The notes below the pieces were generated by a model. The model saw only the letters and a program-made list of their open reading frames with translations, searched no databases and was not told where the DNA came from. From Deltaproteobacteria bacterium (GTDB lineage Bacteria > Myxococcota > Myxococcia > Myxococcales > 40CM-4-68-19): a stretch of DNA of 60,024 nucleotides. The position numbers and the translations under genes are program-made. Where the stretch lies: the NCBI GenBank assembly GCA_005879315.1, contig VBLC01000051.1, forward strand, positions 1-60,024, written 5' to 3'. The number at the start of each line of letters is the position of its first letter. Positions within the stretch are counted from its first letter, which is position 1. This document shows positions 32,107 through 40,747 of this stretch, piece after piece.

Positions 32107-34001
32107 CCCTTCTTTTGCGGATAGCCCAGCCGCTGGAGCAGCTGGGTGAGCTCGTCGAGCGCCGCGGGATCCTCGATGGTGGCCGGAACCTTGTGCTCGA
32201 CTCCGTCGGCGATCTTGCGGATGGTGCCGCGCAAGATCTTGCCCGAGCGCGTCTTCGGCAACCGCTTCACCACCGCCGCCGTCTTGAAGCAAGCCACCGG
32301 CCCGATGCGCTCGCGCACCAGCTGGATCAGCTCGCTGCAGATCTGCGGCTCCTCGCGCTGCACACCCGCCTTGAGCACGACGAAACCCACCGGCACTTCT
32401 CCCTTGAGCGAATCGTCGACGCCCACGACGGCGCACTCGGCCACGTCCTGGTGCGCGGCCAGCACTTCTTCCATCGCGCCGGTGGAGAGGCGGTGGCCGG
32501 CGACGTTGATGACGTCGTCGATGCGGCCCATGATCGAGAGGTAGCCGTCCTCGTCGAAGTAGCCGCCGTCGCCGGTCAGATAATGGCCGGGCACGCGCGA
32601 GAGATAGAGGCGGTTCAGGCCGTCCGGATCTTCGTAGAGGCTCGGCAGGCACCCTGGCGGTAGCGGCGTGCGGATGACGATGGCGCCCTGCTTGCCCTTG
32701 GGCACCTCGCTGGCCGCCTCGTCGACGATGCGCACGTCGTAGCCCGGCATCGGCTTCGTCGCCGACCCCGGCTTGATGGGGAACAGCTCCAGCCCGAGCG
32801 GATTGGCCGCGATGGGCCAGCCCGTCTCCGTCTGCCACCAGTGATCGATGACGGGAATCTTCAGCCGCTCCTGCGCCCAGACCAGCGTGTCGGGATCGCA
32901 GCGCTCGCCCGCGAGAAAGAGGGCGCGCAGTTTCGGCTCGTGCTTCTTGATGAAGTTGCCGGGCGCGTCTTCGCGCTTGATGGCGCGGAAGGCGGTGGGC
33001 GCGGTGAAGAGCGTCTTGACGTCGTGTTGCGCGATCACCCGCCAGAATGCGCCGGCGTCCGGCGTCCCCACCGGCTTCCCCTCGTAGAGGATGCTGGTGC
33101 AGCCGTGGAGAAGCGGCGCGTAGACGATGTACGAGTGACCCACCACCCAGCCGATGTCGCTCGCCGCCCAGTACGCTTCGCCGGGCCGGGCGCCGTAGAT
33201 GAACTCCATGCTCCACTTGAGCGCCACGGCGTGACCGCCGTTGTCGCGGACGATGCCTTTGGGCTGGCCGGTGGTGCCGCTGGTGTAGAGGATGTAGAGG
33301 GGATCGTTCGAGCTCAAGGGAACGCAGGCGGCCGGCTCGGCGCCTTTGAGCGCCTCGCCCCACTCGATGTCGCGCCCACGCACGAGCTCGGCCTCGTGCT
33401 GCCGCCGCTGCAGCACCACGCAGGCGGAGGGCTTGTGCGCCGAGAGCTCGAGGGCCTTGTCGATCATCGGCTTGTAGGGCACGACGCGGCCGGGCTCGAT
33501 CCCGCAGCTCGACCAGAGCAGCAGCTTCGGCTTGGCGTGATTGATGCGCGCCGCCAGCTCCGGCGCGGCGAATCCGCCGAAGACGACCGAGTGCACCGCG
33601 CCGATGCGGGCGCAGGCGAGCATGGCGACGATCGCCTGCGGGACCATCGGCATGTAGATGACCACGCGATCGCCTTTGCCCACGCCGAGCTTCTTCAGCG
33701 CGCCGGCGAAGAGGGCCACTTCGTTTCGCAGCTCGCGATAGGTGAACTTCGCCACGCTGCCGGTCACCGCGCTGTCCCAGATGAGCGCGAGCTGATCGGC
33801 GCGGCCCGACTCGATGTGCAGATCGAGCGCGTTCTCGCAGGTGTTGATCTGCCCGCCCTGGAACCACTGCGGCAGCTCCGGACGCGACTGGTCGAGCACG
33901 CGGTCCCACTTCTTTCGCCAGCGCAGCGCCTTCGCCGCTTCGCCCCAGAAGCCTTCCGGATCCTGCAGCGAACGGTCGAACATCTCCTGGTAGCGGCCCA
34001 T
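32103..34001 (-). CDS. prpE: Propionyl-CoA synthetase-like acyl-CoA ligase
   Basis: A 632-residue acid-CoA ligase of the acetyl/propionyl-CoA synthetase family. The phosphate-binding loop is YILYTSGTTGQPKGIVRDN, the adenine site is in DHWWQTETGWPIAANPLG, the hinge region is YLTGDGGYFDEDGYLSIMGR, and the acyl-transfer lysine is in PKTRSGKILRGTIRK near the C-terminus. The IVRDNGGHAVAL segment after the loop and the TETGWPI motif favour PrpE (propionate) over Acs (acetate), but the substrate cannot be fixed. Start ATG 34001 follows AGGAGAG. It lies 8 bases downstream of the YchF-like gene. Confidence 0.88.
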   Translation of the reverse strand: MGRYQEMFDRSLQDPEGFWGEAAKALRWRKKWDRVLDQSRPELPQWFQGGQINTCENALDLHIESGRADQLALIWDSAVTGSVAKFTYRELRNEVALFAGALKKLGVGKGDRVVIYMPMVPQAIVAMLACARIGAVHSVVFGGFAAPELAARINHAKPKLLLWSSCGIEPGRVVPYKPMIDKALELSAHKPSACVVLQRRQHEAELVRGRDIEWGEALKGAEPAACVPLSSNDPLYILYTSGTTGQPKGIVRDNGGHAVALKWSMEFIYGARPGEAYWAASDIGWVVGHSYIVYAPLLHGCTSILYEGKPVGTPDAGAFWRVIAQHDVKTLFTAPTAFRAIKREDAPGNFIKKHEPKLRALFLAGERCDPDTLVWAQERLKIPVIDHWWQTETGWPIAANPLGLELFPIKPGSATKPMPGYDVRIVDEAASEVPKGKQGAIVIRTPLPPGCLPSLYEDPDGLNRLYLSRVPGHYLTGDGGYFDEDGYLSIMGRIDDVINVAGHRLSTGAMEEVLAAHQDVAECAVVGVDDSLKGEVPVGFVVLKAGVQREEPQICSELIQLVRERIGPVACFKTAAVVKRLPKTRSGKILRGTIRKIADGVEHKVPATIEDPAALDELTQLLQRLGYPQKKG

Positions 34002-34009
34002 CTCTCTCC

Positions 34010-35038
34010 TCACTTGGCGCGGCCGGCGCGGACCGTCAGGATGTCGCCGTCGTGCACGGCGTAGTCCTTGCCCTCCAGGCGCAGCTTGCCCAGCTCGCGG
34101 GCGCGATGCTCGTTGCCGGCCGCGAGGAAGTCGTCGTAGTGCATGACTTCGGCGCGGACGAAGCTCTTCTCCAGGTCGGAGTGGATCTTCCCCGCCGCGC
34201 GCGCGGCCCCATCGCCTCTCTTGATGGTCCAGGCGCGCACCTCGTCGTCGCCGACCGTGAAGAAGGAGATCTGATGTAGGAGCGCATAGACGGCGCGGAG
34301 GAAGCGCGCCCGCGCCGGCTCGCTCAGGTCGAGCGAGGAGAGGTACTCCGGTTGTTCCTCCGGCGGGAGCTGCGCGATCTCCGCCTCCACTTCCGCCGAG
34401 AGCGCGATCGATTCGGCGCCGAGCGTCCTGGCCGCTTCGGCCAGCGCGGGATCGACCGGCTTCGCCGCATCCTCCTCCGCGACGTTGGCGACGACCAGCA
34501 TCGGCTTGCGGGAGAGGAATCCGAAGTGCGCCAGCACCTGGTCCTCGGCGTCGCTGAAGCCGAGCAAGCGGAGCGGCGCGCCCGACTCGAGATGCTTGGC
34601 CAGTCGCTGCAGCTCCTGGAACTCGCCTCCGGTATTGCGCTCCTGCTTCAGCCGATGTAGCCGCTTCTCCGCGACCTGGAGGTCGGAGAGGATCAGCTCG
34701 GCATCGTAGTCGCGCAGGTCGCGCAGCGGATCGGGCGGCGCCTCGGCAGGAAAGGCGCAGAGGACCAGGCAGAGCGCGTCGACCTCGCGCAGCGCCTGCA
34801 GCGACTCGGATTCCAGGCTCGCGCCTTTGGCGCGCGGACCCGGCAGATCGGCGAGCAGCACCTCCGCCGGCGTGGTCTTTTTCGGCTTGAACATCGCCGA
34901 GAGCTTGTCGAGGCGCGAGTCCGGCACCTTGATGGCGCCGAGATGCAGCTTGGCCTCGTGGCCGCGGTTGAGCCCGGTCAGGGCATTGAACAGCGTGGTT
35001 TTTCCCGAGCGGGCGAATCCGGCGAGTCCGGCTCGCAT
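34010..35038 (-). CDS. YchF/Obg-like P-loop ATPase/GTPase with TGS-like C-terminus
   Basis: A 342-residue protein. The P-loop is GFARSGKTTLFNAL and G3 is LADLPGP. The base-specificity motif reads VVANVAEED, in which Glu takes the place of Asp (NxxE), the pattern of YchF, which prefers ATP. The C-terminal domain (about 265-340; ISFFTVGDDEVRAWTIKRGD and KSFVRAEVMHYDDFLAAG) is the TGS-like end of YchF. Ribosome-associated roles and stress responses are known for the family. AGGAGG lies before the ATG. It is shorter than typical YchF (about 363), so it may be a paralogue. Confidence 0.85.
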   Translation of the reverse strand: MRAGLAGFARSGKTTLFNALTGLNRGHEAKLHLGAIKVPDSRLDKLSAMFKPKKTTPAEVLLADLPGPRAKGASLESESLQALREVDALCLVLCAFPAEAPPDPLRDLRDYDAELILSDLQVAEKRLHRLKQERNTGGEFQELQRLAKHLESGAPLRLLGFSDAEDQVLAHFGFLSRKPMLVVANVAEEDAAKPVDPALAEAARTLGAESIALSAEVEAEIAQLPPEEQPEYLSSLDLSEPARARFLRAVYALLHQISFFTVGDDEVRAWTIKRGDGAARAAGKIHSDLEKSFVRAEVMHYDDFLAAGNEHRARELGKLRLEGKDYAVHDGDILTVRAGRAK

Positions 35039-35176
35039 GCGAGCCTCCTGGTGAATGCCCCCGGCAGCGTAGCACCATCTTCATTCCATAGATCGTAGCC
35101 TGGGCGGCGAGCGTTTCCAGAGGGGGAGACCGCTGGCACGCGGCGTGAAGAGTGTGCAGCGGAAAGGAGGTTGCAC

Positions 35177-35404
35177 ATGACCACACTGGGAAAGATTCTC
35201 TTGGCCGCCATCGCTGTCGGGCTCGTCATCGGCGCCACCGTGATCTACCGGCCGCAGCCCGAGCCGGCGGTGGAGAGCGTCAAGCTCACGCACACGCAGG
35301 TGATGGAGTTGCAGCAGACCAAGGCGCCGACGCCGAAGCCGGTGGAGCACGTCGTGCCGCCCGCGCCGTCGGACGACGACGCCGAAGACGGCAACGGGAG
35401 CTAA
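35177..35404 (+). CDS. Small single-helix membrane or exported protein
   Basis: A 75-residue protein starting at ATG 35177 behind an ideal AGGAGG at 35165-35170. Residues 5-24 are a hydrophobic helix (GKILLAAIAVGLVIGATVIY), followed by a Pro/Glu/Lys-rich tail that ends acidic (PSDDDAEDGNGS). No family is recognised. It would sit in the inner membrane with the tail outside. It overlaps the amidase gene on the opposite strand by 4 bases at its 3' end. Confidence 0.65.
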   Translation: MTTLGKILLAAIAVGLVIGATVIYRPQPEPAVESVKLTHTQVMELQQTKAPTPKPVEHVVPPAPSDDDAEDGNGS

Positions 35405-36282
35405 GGGACGACGGGCGCCGCGCCGGTGAGCAGCGCCATGTAGCGATCCCAGTCCCAGCGGCAGGCGATGACGTTGTGCCAGGTCGGCTCGCCGGCCCAG
35501 GCGTCGCAGGGGTCGGAGTGGTGGCCGTAGCCGCCATACCAGCCGGGATGGTGCGGGTCGGGCACTTCGTAGTGCCCGATCACGTGCTGCCGGTCCTTGG
35601 GTATTGCAAATTTGTCGGTGATGAATCGGGCTAGGGCAGCCGACGATCGATAGAGCGCGTCGGGGAACGCCAGCTCGGCAAAACCTTCGTGCTCGATGGC
35701 GATCGACTGCGAATTGAGGTCCCAGTTGGCCGCGTGCCAGGCGGTGTCGGTGCTCGGCACCTGCTGGGTGATCTCGCCGTCGGCACCGCGGATGTCGAAG
35801 TGCGCGCTCGCCTGCGTGTCGGCGGAGAGGAAGAGCAGCTGCGTGCCTTCGTAGCTGCCTTCCATGTCGTGGATGACGAGATATTCGATCGGCAGCTCTC
35901 GACCTTCGCTGAAGTTGGCGGCGAGCATGAGCAGCGGCGGGCCCAGAGGAAACGGCAGCGTGAAGTCCTGGGGCGCGAGAAGGCCCGGCACGCCTTCGCG
36001 CAAGGCGGTGTAGACCTCCGCGGCGTAGGCAGCTGCGTCGCGCCAGTCGGAACCGGGAGCGGAGAGCATGACGGCCTCGTGCCAGTCGCCGAGGCGCTCC
36101 TCGCGCAGGTCGCGATACTGCGCGAAAGTGAAATCGGCTTGCGCGCGCAACTCGGCCGCGCGCGGCTCCATGCACTCGAGGGTCTCGCACTTCTCCACAG
36201 CCGACATCGCCAGGAGCAGCGGCCGCGGAACCCCGGCGCGGTCGGCGAGAGAGGAGAGGACGAGGAGGACTTCAGCGAGCAT
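35401..36282 (-). CDS. N-acetylmuramoyl-L-alanine amidase (Amidase_2)
   Basis: A 293-residue protein with a C-terminal type-2 amidase domain (about 130-290): LPIEYLVIHDMEGSYEGTQL (first zinc His), ASAHFDIRGADGEITQQVP, IAIEHEGFA, HVIGHYEVPDPHHPGW, and HHSDPCDAWAGEP (second His and Asp). It would cut the amide bond between N-acetylmuramate and the stem peptide in peptidoglycan. The 120-residue N-terminal helical domain is not recognised. I chose ATG 36282; a longer frame from TTG 36321 is possible, and no clear signal peptide is seen in either. Confidence 0.82.
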   Translation of the reverse strand: MLAEVLLVLSSLADRAGVPRPLLLAMSAVEKCETLECMEPRAAELRAQADFTFAQYRDLREERLGDWHEAVMLSAPGSDWRDAAAYAAEVYTALREGVPGLLAPQDFTLPFPLGPPLLMLAANFSEGRELPIEYLVIHDMEGSYEGTQLLFLSADTQASAHFDIRGADGEITQQVPSTDTAWHAANWDLNSQSIAIEHEGFAELAFPDALYRSSAALARFITDKFAIPKDRQHVIGHYEVPDPHHPGWYGGYGHHSDPCDAWAGEPTWHNVIACRWDWDRYMALLTGAAPVVP

Positions 36283-36364
36283 CGCCAACCCAACAACTGG
36301 CTCGTCCTCAAAGTTTCGCAAACAAGCTCGGCCGGCGCCGCCCCGGCGACCGCCTGCTCGGCCG

Positions 36365-36517
36365 CCAGAGTCTCCGGAGTGTCCAGAGTCTCCAGTGTCC
36401 CCGGAGTGCGCAGAGTTAGCAGACTGTACAGTTTGTACAATTCGGCCGGGCCCTGGGGGCTTCCGGCAGTATCCGGAGTGCGCGGACTGTACAGTTCGTA
36501 CACACGGTACAATGCGC
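36365..36517. repeat. Degenerate 9-bp tandem repeat (minisatellite) before the deacetylase
   Basis: From 36365 the sequence reads as consecutive 9-base units: CCAGAGTCT, CCGGAGTGT, CCAGAGTCT, CCAGTGTCC, CCGGAGTGC, GCAGAGTTA, GCAGACTGT, ACAGTTTGT, ACAATTCGG (to 36445). After a gap of about 27 bases it resumes with CCGGAGTGC, GCGGACTGT, ACAGTTCGT, ACACACGGT, ACAATGCGC (36473-36517). The order in the second block repeats that of the end of the first, with a shift of 63-81 bases. The array fills most of the 237-base gap between the divergent amidase and deacetylase genes and includes two TACAAT boxes. Confidence 0.75.
36508..36513 (+). promoter_or_regulatory. TACAAT -10 box 6 bases before the deacetylase GTG
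   Basis: TACAAT (36508-36513) ends 6 bases before GTG 36520, the spacing expected for a leaderless transcript. An identical TACAAT lies at 36436-36441 in the first block of the 9-bp repeat. No good -35 match was found, only GACTGT 17 bases upstream of the second box. Confidence 0.45.
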
Positions 36518-36519
36518 CC

Positions 36520-37161
36520 GTGTTTGCCCTGACCTTTGATGACGGGCCGGGACCCGATACCGAGGCGCTCTTGGACGTCCTGCGCGCCGCCGGAGTGCGC
36601 GCCACCTTCTTCCTGCTGGGCCGCAACCTCGAGGAAGCGCCCTGGTGCGGCGATCCGGCGCGGGCGCGCTCACTGGCGGTGCGCGCTGCCCGCGAAGGGC
36701 ACGTCCTCGGCAACCATACCTGGTCGCATTTCCGGCCCGACCGATGGCGCGAGCTGGCGGCAGACGTGCGCCGCGGCGAAGCGGTCGTCCGCGACCTGCG
36801 CCGCGAATCCGGAGCGGCGGAGGCGCCGGTGCCGTTCCGACTGCCGTACGGCGTCCGGGTGACCGATGGCGCGCTCGATCCCCGCCTGCCGGTCATCGCC
36901 AGCATGGGGCTCGGCCATCAGCACTGGACCAGCGATTTCGACGACTGGACGTTGCCGCATGGCGAAGGCCCCGCGCTCGCGGCGCGGATGGTCGCGCACA
37001 TCGAGCAGTTCGCGGCGCTCGGTCTCGATGCCGTGCTCGATCTCCACGACTCCGGAACTGGCTCGAGCTTCGGATACTCGCGCCCGGCCACGGTCGAGGG
37101 CGTCCGTCTGCTGCTCGAGGAAGCCCGGCGGCGGAAGTGGAAGAGCTACACGGTGCCGTGA
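36520..37161 (+). CDS. Polysaccharide deacetylase (NodB fold)
   Basis: A 213-residue NodB-family protein, which removes acetyl groups from sugar polymers such as peptidoglycan or chitin. Motif 1 is ALTFDDGPGPDTEALLDVL (the DD pair), motif 2 is HVLGNHTWSHFRP (HxxxH metal ligands), motif 3 is PFRLPYGV, and the end has DAVLDLHDSG in place of the usual metal-bound histidine motif. I chose GTG 36520, which starts the protein straight at the fold with no signal peptide, right after a TACAAT box; the frame is open further upstream, through the 9-bp repeat, so a longer form cannot be ruled out. Confidence 0.82.
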   Translation: MFALTFDDGPGPDTEALLDVLRAAGVRATFFLLGRNLEEAPWCGDPARARSLAVRAAREGHVLGNHTWSHFRPDRWRELAADVRRGEAVVRDLRRESGAAEAPVPFRLPYGVRVTDGALDPRLPVIASMGLGHQHWTSDFDDWTLPHGEGPALAARMVAHIEQFAALGLDAVLDLHDSGTGSSFGYSRPATVEGVRLLLEEARRRKWKSYTVP

Positions 37162-37173
37162 AAGAATCGCGGC

Positions 37174-37689
37174 GTGCGGCTTTCCACCGATCGGCTCGAG
37201 CTCTTTCCACTGGACGTGCGCGCCCTCGACGCCTGGCTCGCGGGTGACGTTCAGCTCTTGCTTGAGCTGACCGGCGCGCAGTTCCCCGCCGTCGCGCCGC
37301 CGCTGCTCGACGAAGATCTACAGATGCTCCGGAACCTGGTGGCGAGCGCCGGCGAGGGCTGGTTCTGGGCCGTCTGGGCCTTCATGCTTCGCGACTCGCA
37401 CATCGTCGTCGGCGCGGGCGGATGCGGCACCGGCCCCGACGCGCAGGGCAACATCGTCTTTGGCTACTCCATCTACCCAGAGCACCAGCGCCGCGGCTTC
37501 GCCACGGAGGCCTCACGCGCGCTCGTCGACTGGTACTTCGCCGACTTGCGCGTGCGGATCGTGCGCGCGACGGTGCCGCCGCAGCACACGCCCTCCATCC
37601 GCGTCGTGGAGAAGTGCGGGCTCGTGCGCGTCGGCGCGGAAATCGATCCCCAGGTGGGCCCCGTCGACGTCTACGAGCGGCAGCGTTAG
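37174..37689 (+). CDS. GNAT-family acetyltransferase
   Basis: A 171-residue N-acetyltransferase of the RimJ/RimL type. The acetyl-CoA site is YSIYPEHQRRGFATEASRAL (Q/RxxGxA pattern), with an upstream strand IVVGAGGCGTGPDAQGNIVF and the downstream VPPQHTPSIRVVEKCGLVRV, which is typical of this group. The acceptor is unknown. GTG 37174 starts 12 bases after the deacetylase stop, so they may be transcribed together. Its 3' end overlaps the Hsp70 gene by 4 bases, tail to tail. Confidence 0.85.
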   Translation: MRLSTDRLELFPLDVRALDAWLAGDVQLLLELTGAQFPAVAPPLLDEDLQMLRNLVASAGEGWFWAVWAFMLRDSHIVVGAGGCGTGPDAQGNIVFGYSIYPEHQRRGFATEASRALVDWYFADLRVRIVRATVPPQHTPSIRVVEKCGLVRVGAEIDPQVGPVDVYERQR

Positions 37690-39113
37690 CGGCGCGCCAG
37701 GCGCACGGTGCGCTCGAATCCGTCGTCGAGCACCCTCAGGCTGGCCTCGACCGTGCCGTCGGGGGCGCAGCGGTAGATCTCCTCGACCTCGGGGCCTTCG
37801 CGCGCCAGCCGCTGGACAGTCACGCCGGCCAGGTCGCCGCGCTCGCGCAGGGTGGGATCGAAGGGAAAGAGGACCTCGTCCCAGGCGGCGAGATTTCCTT
37901 CGGGGCGGCCCTGATCGATGCGGCCGCACTCGACGAAGCGGAAGTGGCCGACATTGTGCGCGGCGCGGTAGCGGCGCGAGACCTGCGTCGGCAGCTCGGT
38001 GTCCTTGGGCACCAGGATGTCGAAGGAGATGCGCTCGCCGGCCTCGGCCTCGCGAAAGACGCCGAAGTTTCGCGTGAGCCGCTCGGTCAGCTTGTACCCT
38101 GCGCCTTCGTCGAGATGGATGGCGAGGCCGATGGCGCACGAGCCGAAGGGATGCGGCGACCGGCGCACCCGGTGCGCGCCGAACCGCTCGCGCAATCTGC
38201 GATAGACGGGCGGAAAGGCGGAGGCGCCGCCCACCACGTAGATGCCGGCCAGCTCGCTCCAGGGCACGGGATCGTCTCCGCGGCGCGGATCGCGCATCGC
38301 CGGATCCATCGCCGTCAGCGTCTGCTCCACCAGGCCGGCGCAGGCGGCGTAGACGTCGTCGATGGGCAGCACGACGGAATCGACCACGAACTTGCGCGTG
38401 TTGGGGCTGATCGATTCTTTCTGCAGGCGCACTTCCTCGAGCAGGGCCGGCGACACCTCCGCCTTGCCGCGCACCGCCACCAACCAGGCAATGGCGTCGT
38501 CGAAATCGTCGCCGCCCAGGCGCGAGACGCCCGAGCTGGTGATGACTTCGTTGCTCTTTCCTTCCATGCGGATGAGCGAGGCGTCGAAGGTGCCCCCGCC
38601 CAGGTCGTAGACGAGCACGTACTCGCGCTTCGCCGTCACCGTCTCGCGGAAGCGGTGGGCGTACTCGAAACCGGCGGCGGAAGGCTCATTGAGCACCGCC
38701 TTGAGGTCGAAACCGGCGCGCCGGTAGGCGTCGATGGTGATCAGCCGCTGCCCCGTCGAGGCGTTGGCCGGCACGCTCACCGCCGCTTCGATCCGGTCCT
38801 TGGGGCGCAGGCCGGCGTTGGAGTGATGGACGATCTGCTCGCGCACATGGGCGAGGAAGCGCGCGAGCAGATCGCTGACCTGCGCGCCGGGATGCGCCTC
38901 GTTGAGGAGGCGTTTGAAGGAGCGGAGCAGCCGCCAGTCCGGATCGTGCGCCACCGCCTGCGCGGCGAGACCGAAGCGCATTTCGTTCCCGCGCGTGGCG
39001 ATGAGCGAAGGGATGGCCTGGTCTCCGTGCTCGAAGGAGACGATGGGGTAGTTGCCGCGATCGACCAGCGCGACGACGGTATGGGTGGTGCCGAAGTCGA
39101 TCCCCAGCCGCAT
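37686..39113 (-). CDS. Hsp70-family chaperone-like protein, short form
   Basis: A 475-residue Hsp70 homologue. The ATPase has LGIDFGTTHTVVALVD (phosphate 1), EAAVSVPANAS, LNEPSAAGFEYAH, YDLGGGTFDASLI (phosphate 2), and YVVGGASAFPPV (adenosine site). Only about 110 residues follow, in a beta-rich ending, and the helical lid and EEVD-like tail of DnaK (about 640 residues) are absent. Such short forms may not be general chaperones. The ATG at 39113 lies 7 bases after a TATAAC box on the minus strand, so the message may be leaderless. It is divergent from an M49-like peptidase. Confidence 0.88.
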   Translation of the reverse strand: MRLGIDFGTTHTVVALVDRGNYPIVSFEHGDQAIPSLIATRGNEMRFGLAAQAVAHDPDWRLLRSFKRLLNEAHPGAQVSDLLARFLAHVREQIVHHSNAGLRPKDRIEAAVSVPANASTGQRLITIDAYRRAGFDLKAVLNEPSAAGFEYAHRFRETVTAKREYVLVYDLGGGTFDASLIRMEGKSNEVITSSGVSRLGGDDFDDAIAWLVAVRGKAEVSPALLEEVRLQKESISPNTRKFVVDSVVLPIDDVYAACAGLVEQTLTAMDPAMRDPRRGDDPVPWSELAGIYVVGGASAFPPVYRRLRERFGAHRVRRSPHPFGSCAIGLAIHLDEGAGYKLTERLTRNFGVFREAEAGERISFDILVPKDTELPTQVSRRYRAAHNVGHFRFVECGRIDQGRPEGNLAAWDEVLFPFDPTLRERGDLAGVTVQRLAREGPEVEEIYRCAPDGTVEASLRVLDDGFERTVRLARR

Positions 39114-39120
39114 GAGGCCT

Positions 39121-39128
39121 GTTATACA
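39121..39128. promoter_or_regulatory. Overlapping divergent -10 boxes between Hsp70 and M49-like genes
   Basis: The 8 bases GTTATACA give TATAAC on the minus strand (39126-39121), 7 bases from the Hsp70 ATG at 39113, and TATACA on the plus strand (39123-39128), 8 bases from the ATG at 39137. Only 23 bases separate the two start codons. No consensus -35 was found on either side, and each would lie inside the opposite gene. Confidence 0.4.
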
Positions 39129-39136
39129 CGCGCGCC

Positions 39137-40747
39137 ATGCTCCTCGCGCTCCTGCTTGCCGCCCAGATGGACCAGTCGACGCTGGAGAAAATGGCCGCCC
39201 GATTCGCCCCCACCGAGGTGGGGGCGCCGCTCGACGGGCTGCCCGACAACGAGCGGCTGGCGCTCGCCCGGATCGTCGCCGCCGCGCGTTGGATGGACAC
39301 CCTCTACTTGCGCCAGGTCTGGGTGGGGAACGAATCGTTGCTCTTGCAACTATCGCAGGACCACTCGCCGCTGGGCCGGGCGCGGCTGCATCTCTTCCTC
39401 ATCAACAAATCGCCCTGGTCCAACCTCGATCACGACGCGCCCTTCATCCCCGGCGTTCCGCCCCGCCCCGACGCAGCCAATTTCTACCCGCCCGGGGCGA
39501 GCAAGGAAGAGATCGAGAAATGGCAGAGCTCGCTCTCCGGCGCGCAGCGCGACGCCGCCGCCGGGTTCTTCACCGTCATCCGCCGCACCAGCACCGGCTA
39601 CGCCATCGTGGACTACAGCATGGAGTACCAGCCGGAGCTGGCCGAAGCTGCGCGGCTCTTGCGCGAGGCGGCGGCCCTCACCCGGCAGCCGACGCTCAAG
39701 CGATTCCTCGAGACGCGCGCCGCGGCATTCCTCTCCAACGACTACTACGAGAGCGACGTGGCCTGGATGGAGCTGGACGCGACGATCGAGCCGACCCTCG
39801 GTCCTTACGAGGTCTACACCGACAACTGGTTCAACCAGAAAGCGGCTTTCGAAGCCTACATCGCGCTGCGCGACGAGAAGGAGACGGGGCGGTTGGCGAA
39901 GCTCTCCTCCCAGCTGCAGGGCATCGAGGACGCGCTGCCGATCGCGCCCGGGCTGCGCAATCCCAAGCTGGGCGCTCTCGCGCCCATCCGCGTGGTCAAT
40001 TCGATCTTCTCTTCCGGCGACGGCAACCACGGAGTGCAGACGGCCGCGTACAACCTGCCCAACGACGAGCGGATCGTCCGCGAGCGGGGCGCGAAGCGGG
40101 TGATGCTCAAGAACGTGCAGGAGGCGAAGTTCAAGAAGACCCTTCTGCCGATCGCGCAGGTTGCTTTGAGCGCAAACGATCGCGGCCGGGTCTCGTTCGA
40201 CGCCTTCTTCACGCACATCCTCATGCACGAGCTGATGCACGGCCTCGGGCCGCACCGGGCGGCTTCGGGCGAGCCGGTCCGGCGCGCGCTGCAGGAGACG
40301 TACAGCGCGCTGGAGGAGGCGAAGGCGGACATCTCCGGCCTCTTCGCCCTGCAGCACCTGGTGGACAAGGGCGTGCTCGACAAATCGCTCGAGGGGAGCA
40401 TGTACATCACCTTCCTCGCCTCGGCCTTCCGCTCGATCCGCTTCGGCACCTCCGAAGCCCACGGCAGGGGACAGGCGCTGCAGCTCAATACGCTCCTCGA
40501 CGACGGCGCCGTGCGCGTCGCGGCCGACGGGACTTTCTCGGTCGATGCCGGGAAGGTGAAGCAGTCGGTGACGAAGCTGACCGGCGAGATCATGACGCTA
40601 CAAGCCGCCGGCGATGCGGCCAAGGCGCGCGAATGGCTGCAGCGGATGGCGGTCGTGCGGCCCGAAGTGCAGCGCGTTCTCGACAAGCTGCAGTCGGTGC
40701 CGGTGGACATCGAGCCACGCTACACGGCGGCCGACTCGCTTCGTTAA
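39137..40747 (+). CDS. Dipeptidyl-peptidase III-like (M49) metallopeptidase
   Basis: A 536-residue protein with the zinc site ILMHELMHGLGPHR and the second motif LEEAKADISGLFALQHL, whose glutamate would be the third ligand. The two motifs are spaced as in the M49 family, but the first reads HELMHG, an HExxH form, and not the longer HELLGH of classical DPP III. Proteins with HELxHGLGP are known as DPP III-like, sometimes fused to Nudix domains in plants; no Nudix domain is present here. A weak N-terminal signal (MLLALLLAAQ) could export it. The ATG at 39137 may be leaderless. It is divergent from Hsp70. Confidence 0.78.
   Translation: MLLALLLAAQMDQSTLEKMAARFAPTEVGAPLDGLPDNERLALARIVAAARWMDTLYLRQVWVGNESLLLQLSQDHSPLGRARLHLFLINKSPWSNLDHDAPFIPGVPPRPDAANFYPPGASKEEIEKWQSSLSGAQRDAAAGFFTVIRRTSTGYAIVDYSMEYQPELAEAARLLREAAALTRQPTLKRFLETRAAAFLSNDYYESDVAWMELDATIEPTLGPYEVYTDNWFNQKAAFEAYIALRDEKETGRLAKLSSQLQGIEDALPIAPGLRNPKLGALAPIRVVNSIFSSGDGNHGVQTAAYNLPNDERIVRERGAKRVMLKNVQEAKFKKTLLPIAQVALSANDRGRVSFDAFFTHILMHELMHGLGPHRAASGEPVRRALQETYSALEEAKADISGLFALQHLVDKGVLDKSLEGSMYITFLASAFRSIRFGTSEAHGRGQALQLNTLLDDGAVRVAADGTFSVDAGKVKQSVTKLTGEIMTLQAAGDAAKAREWLQRMAVVRPEVQRVLDKLQSVPVDIEPRYTAADSLR

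Noticed and set aside
36365-36517. Possible CRISPR array
   Set aside because: Units are 9 bases, contiguous and degenerate; there are no spacers of 30-40 bases and no cas genes.
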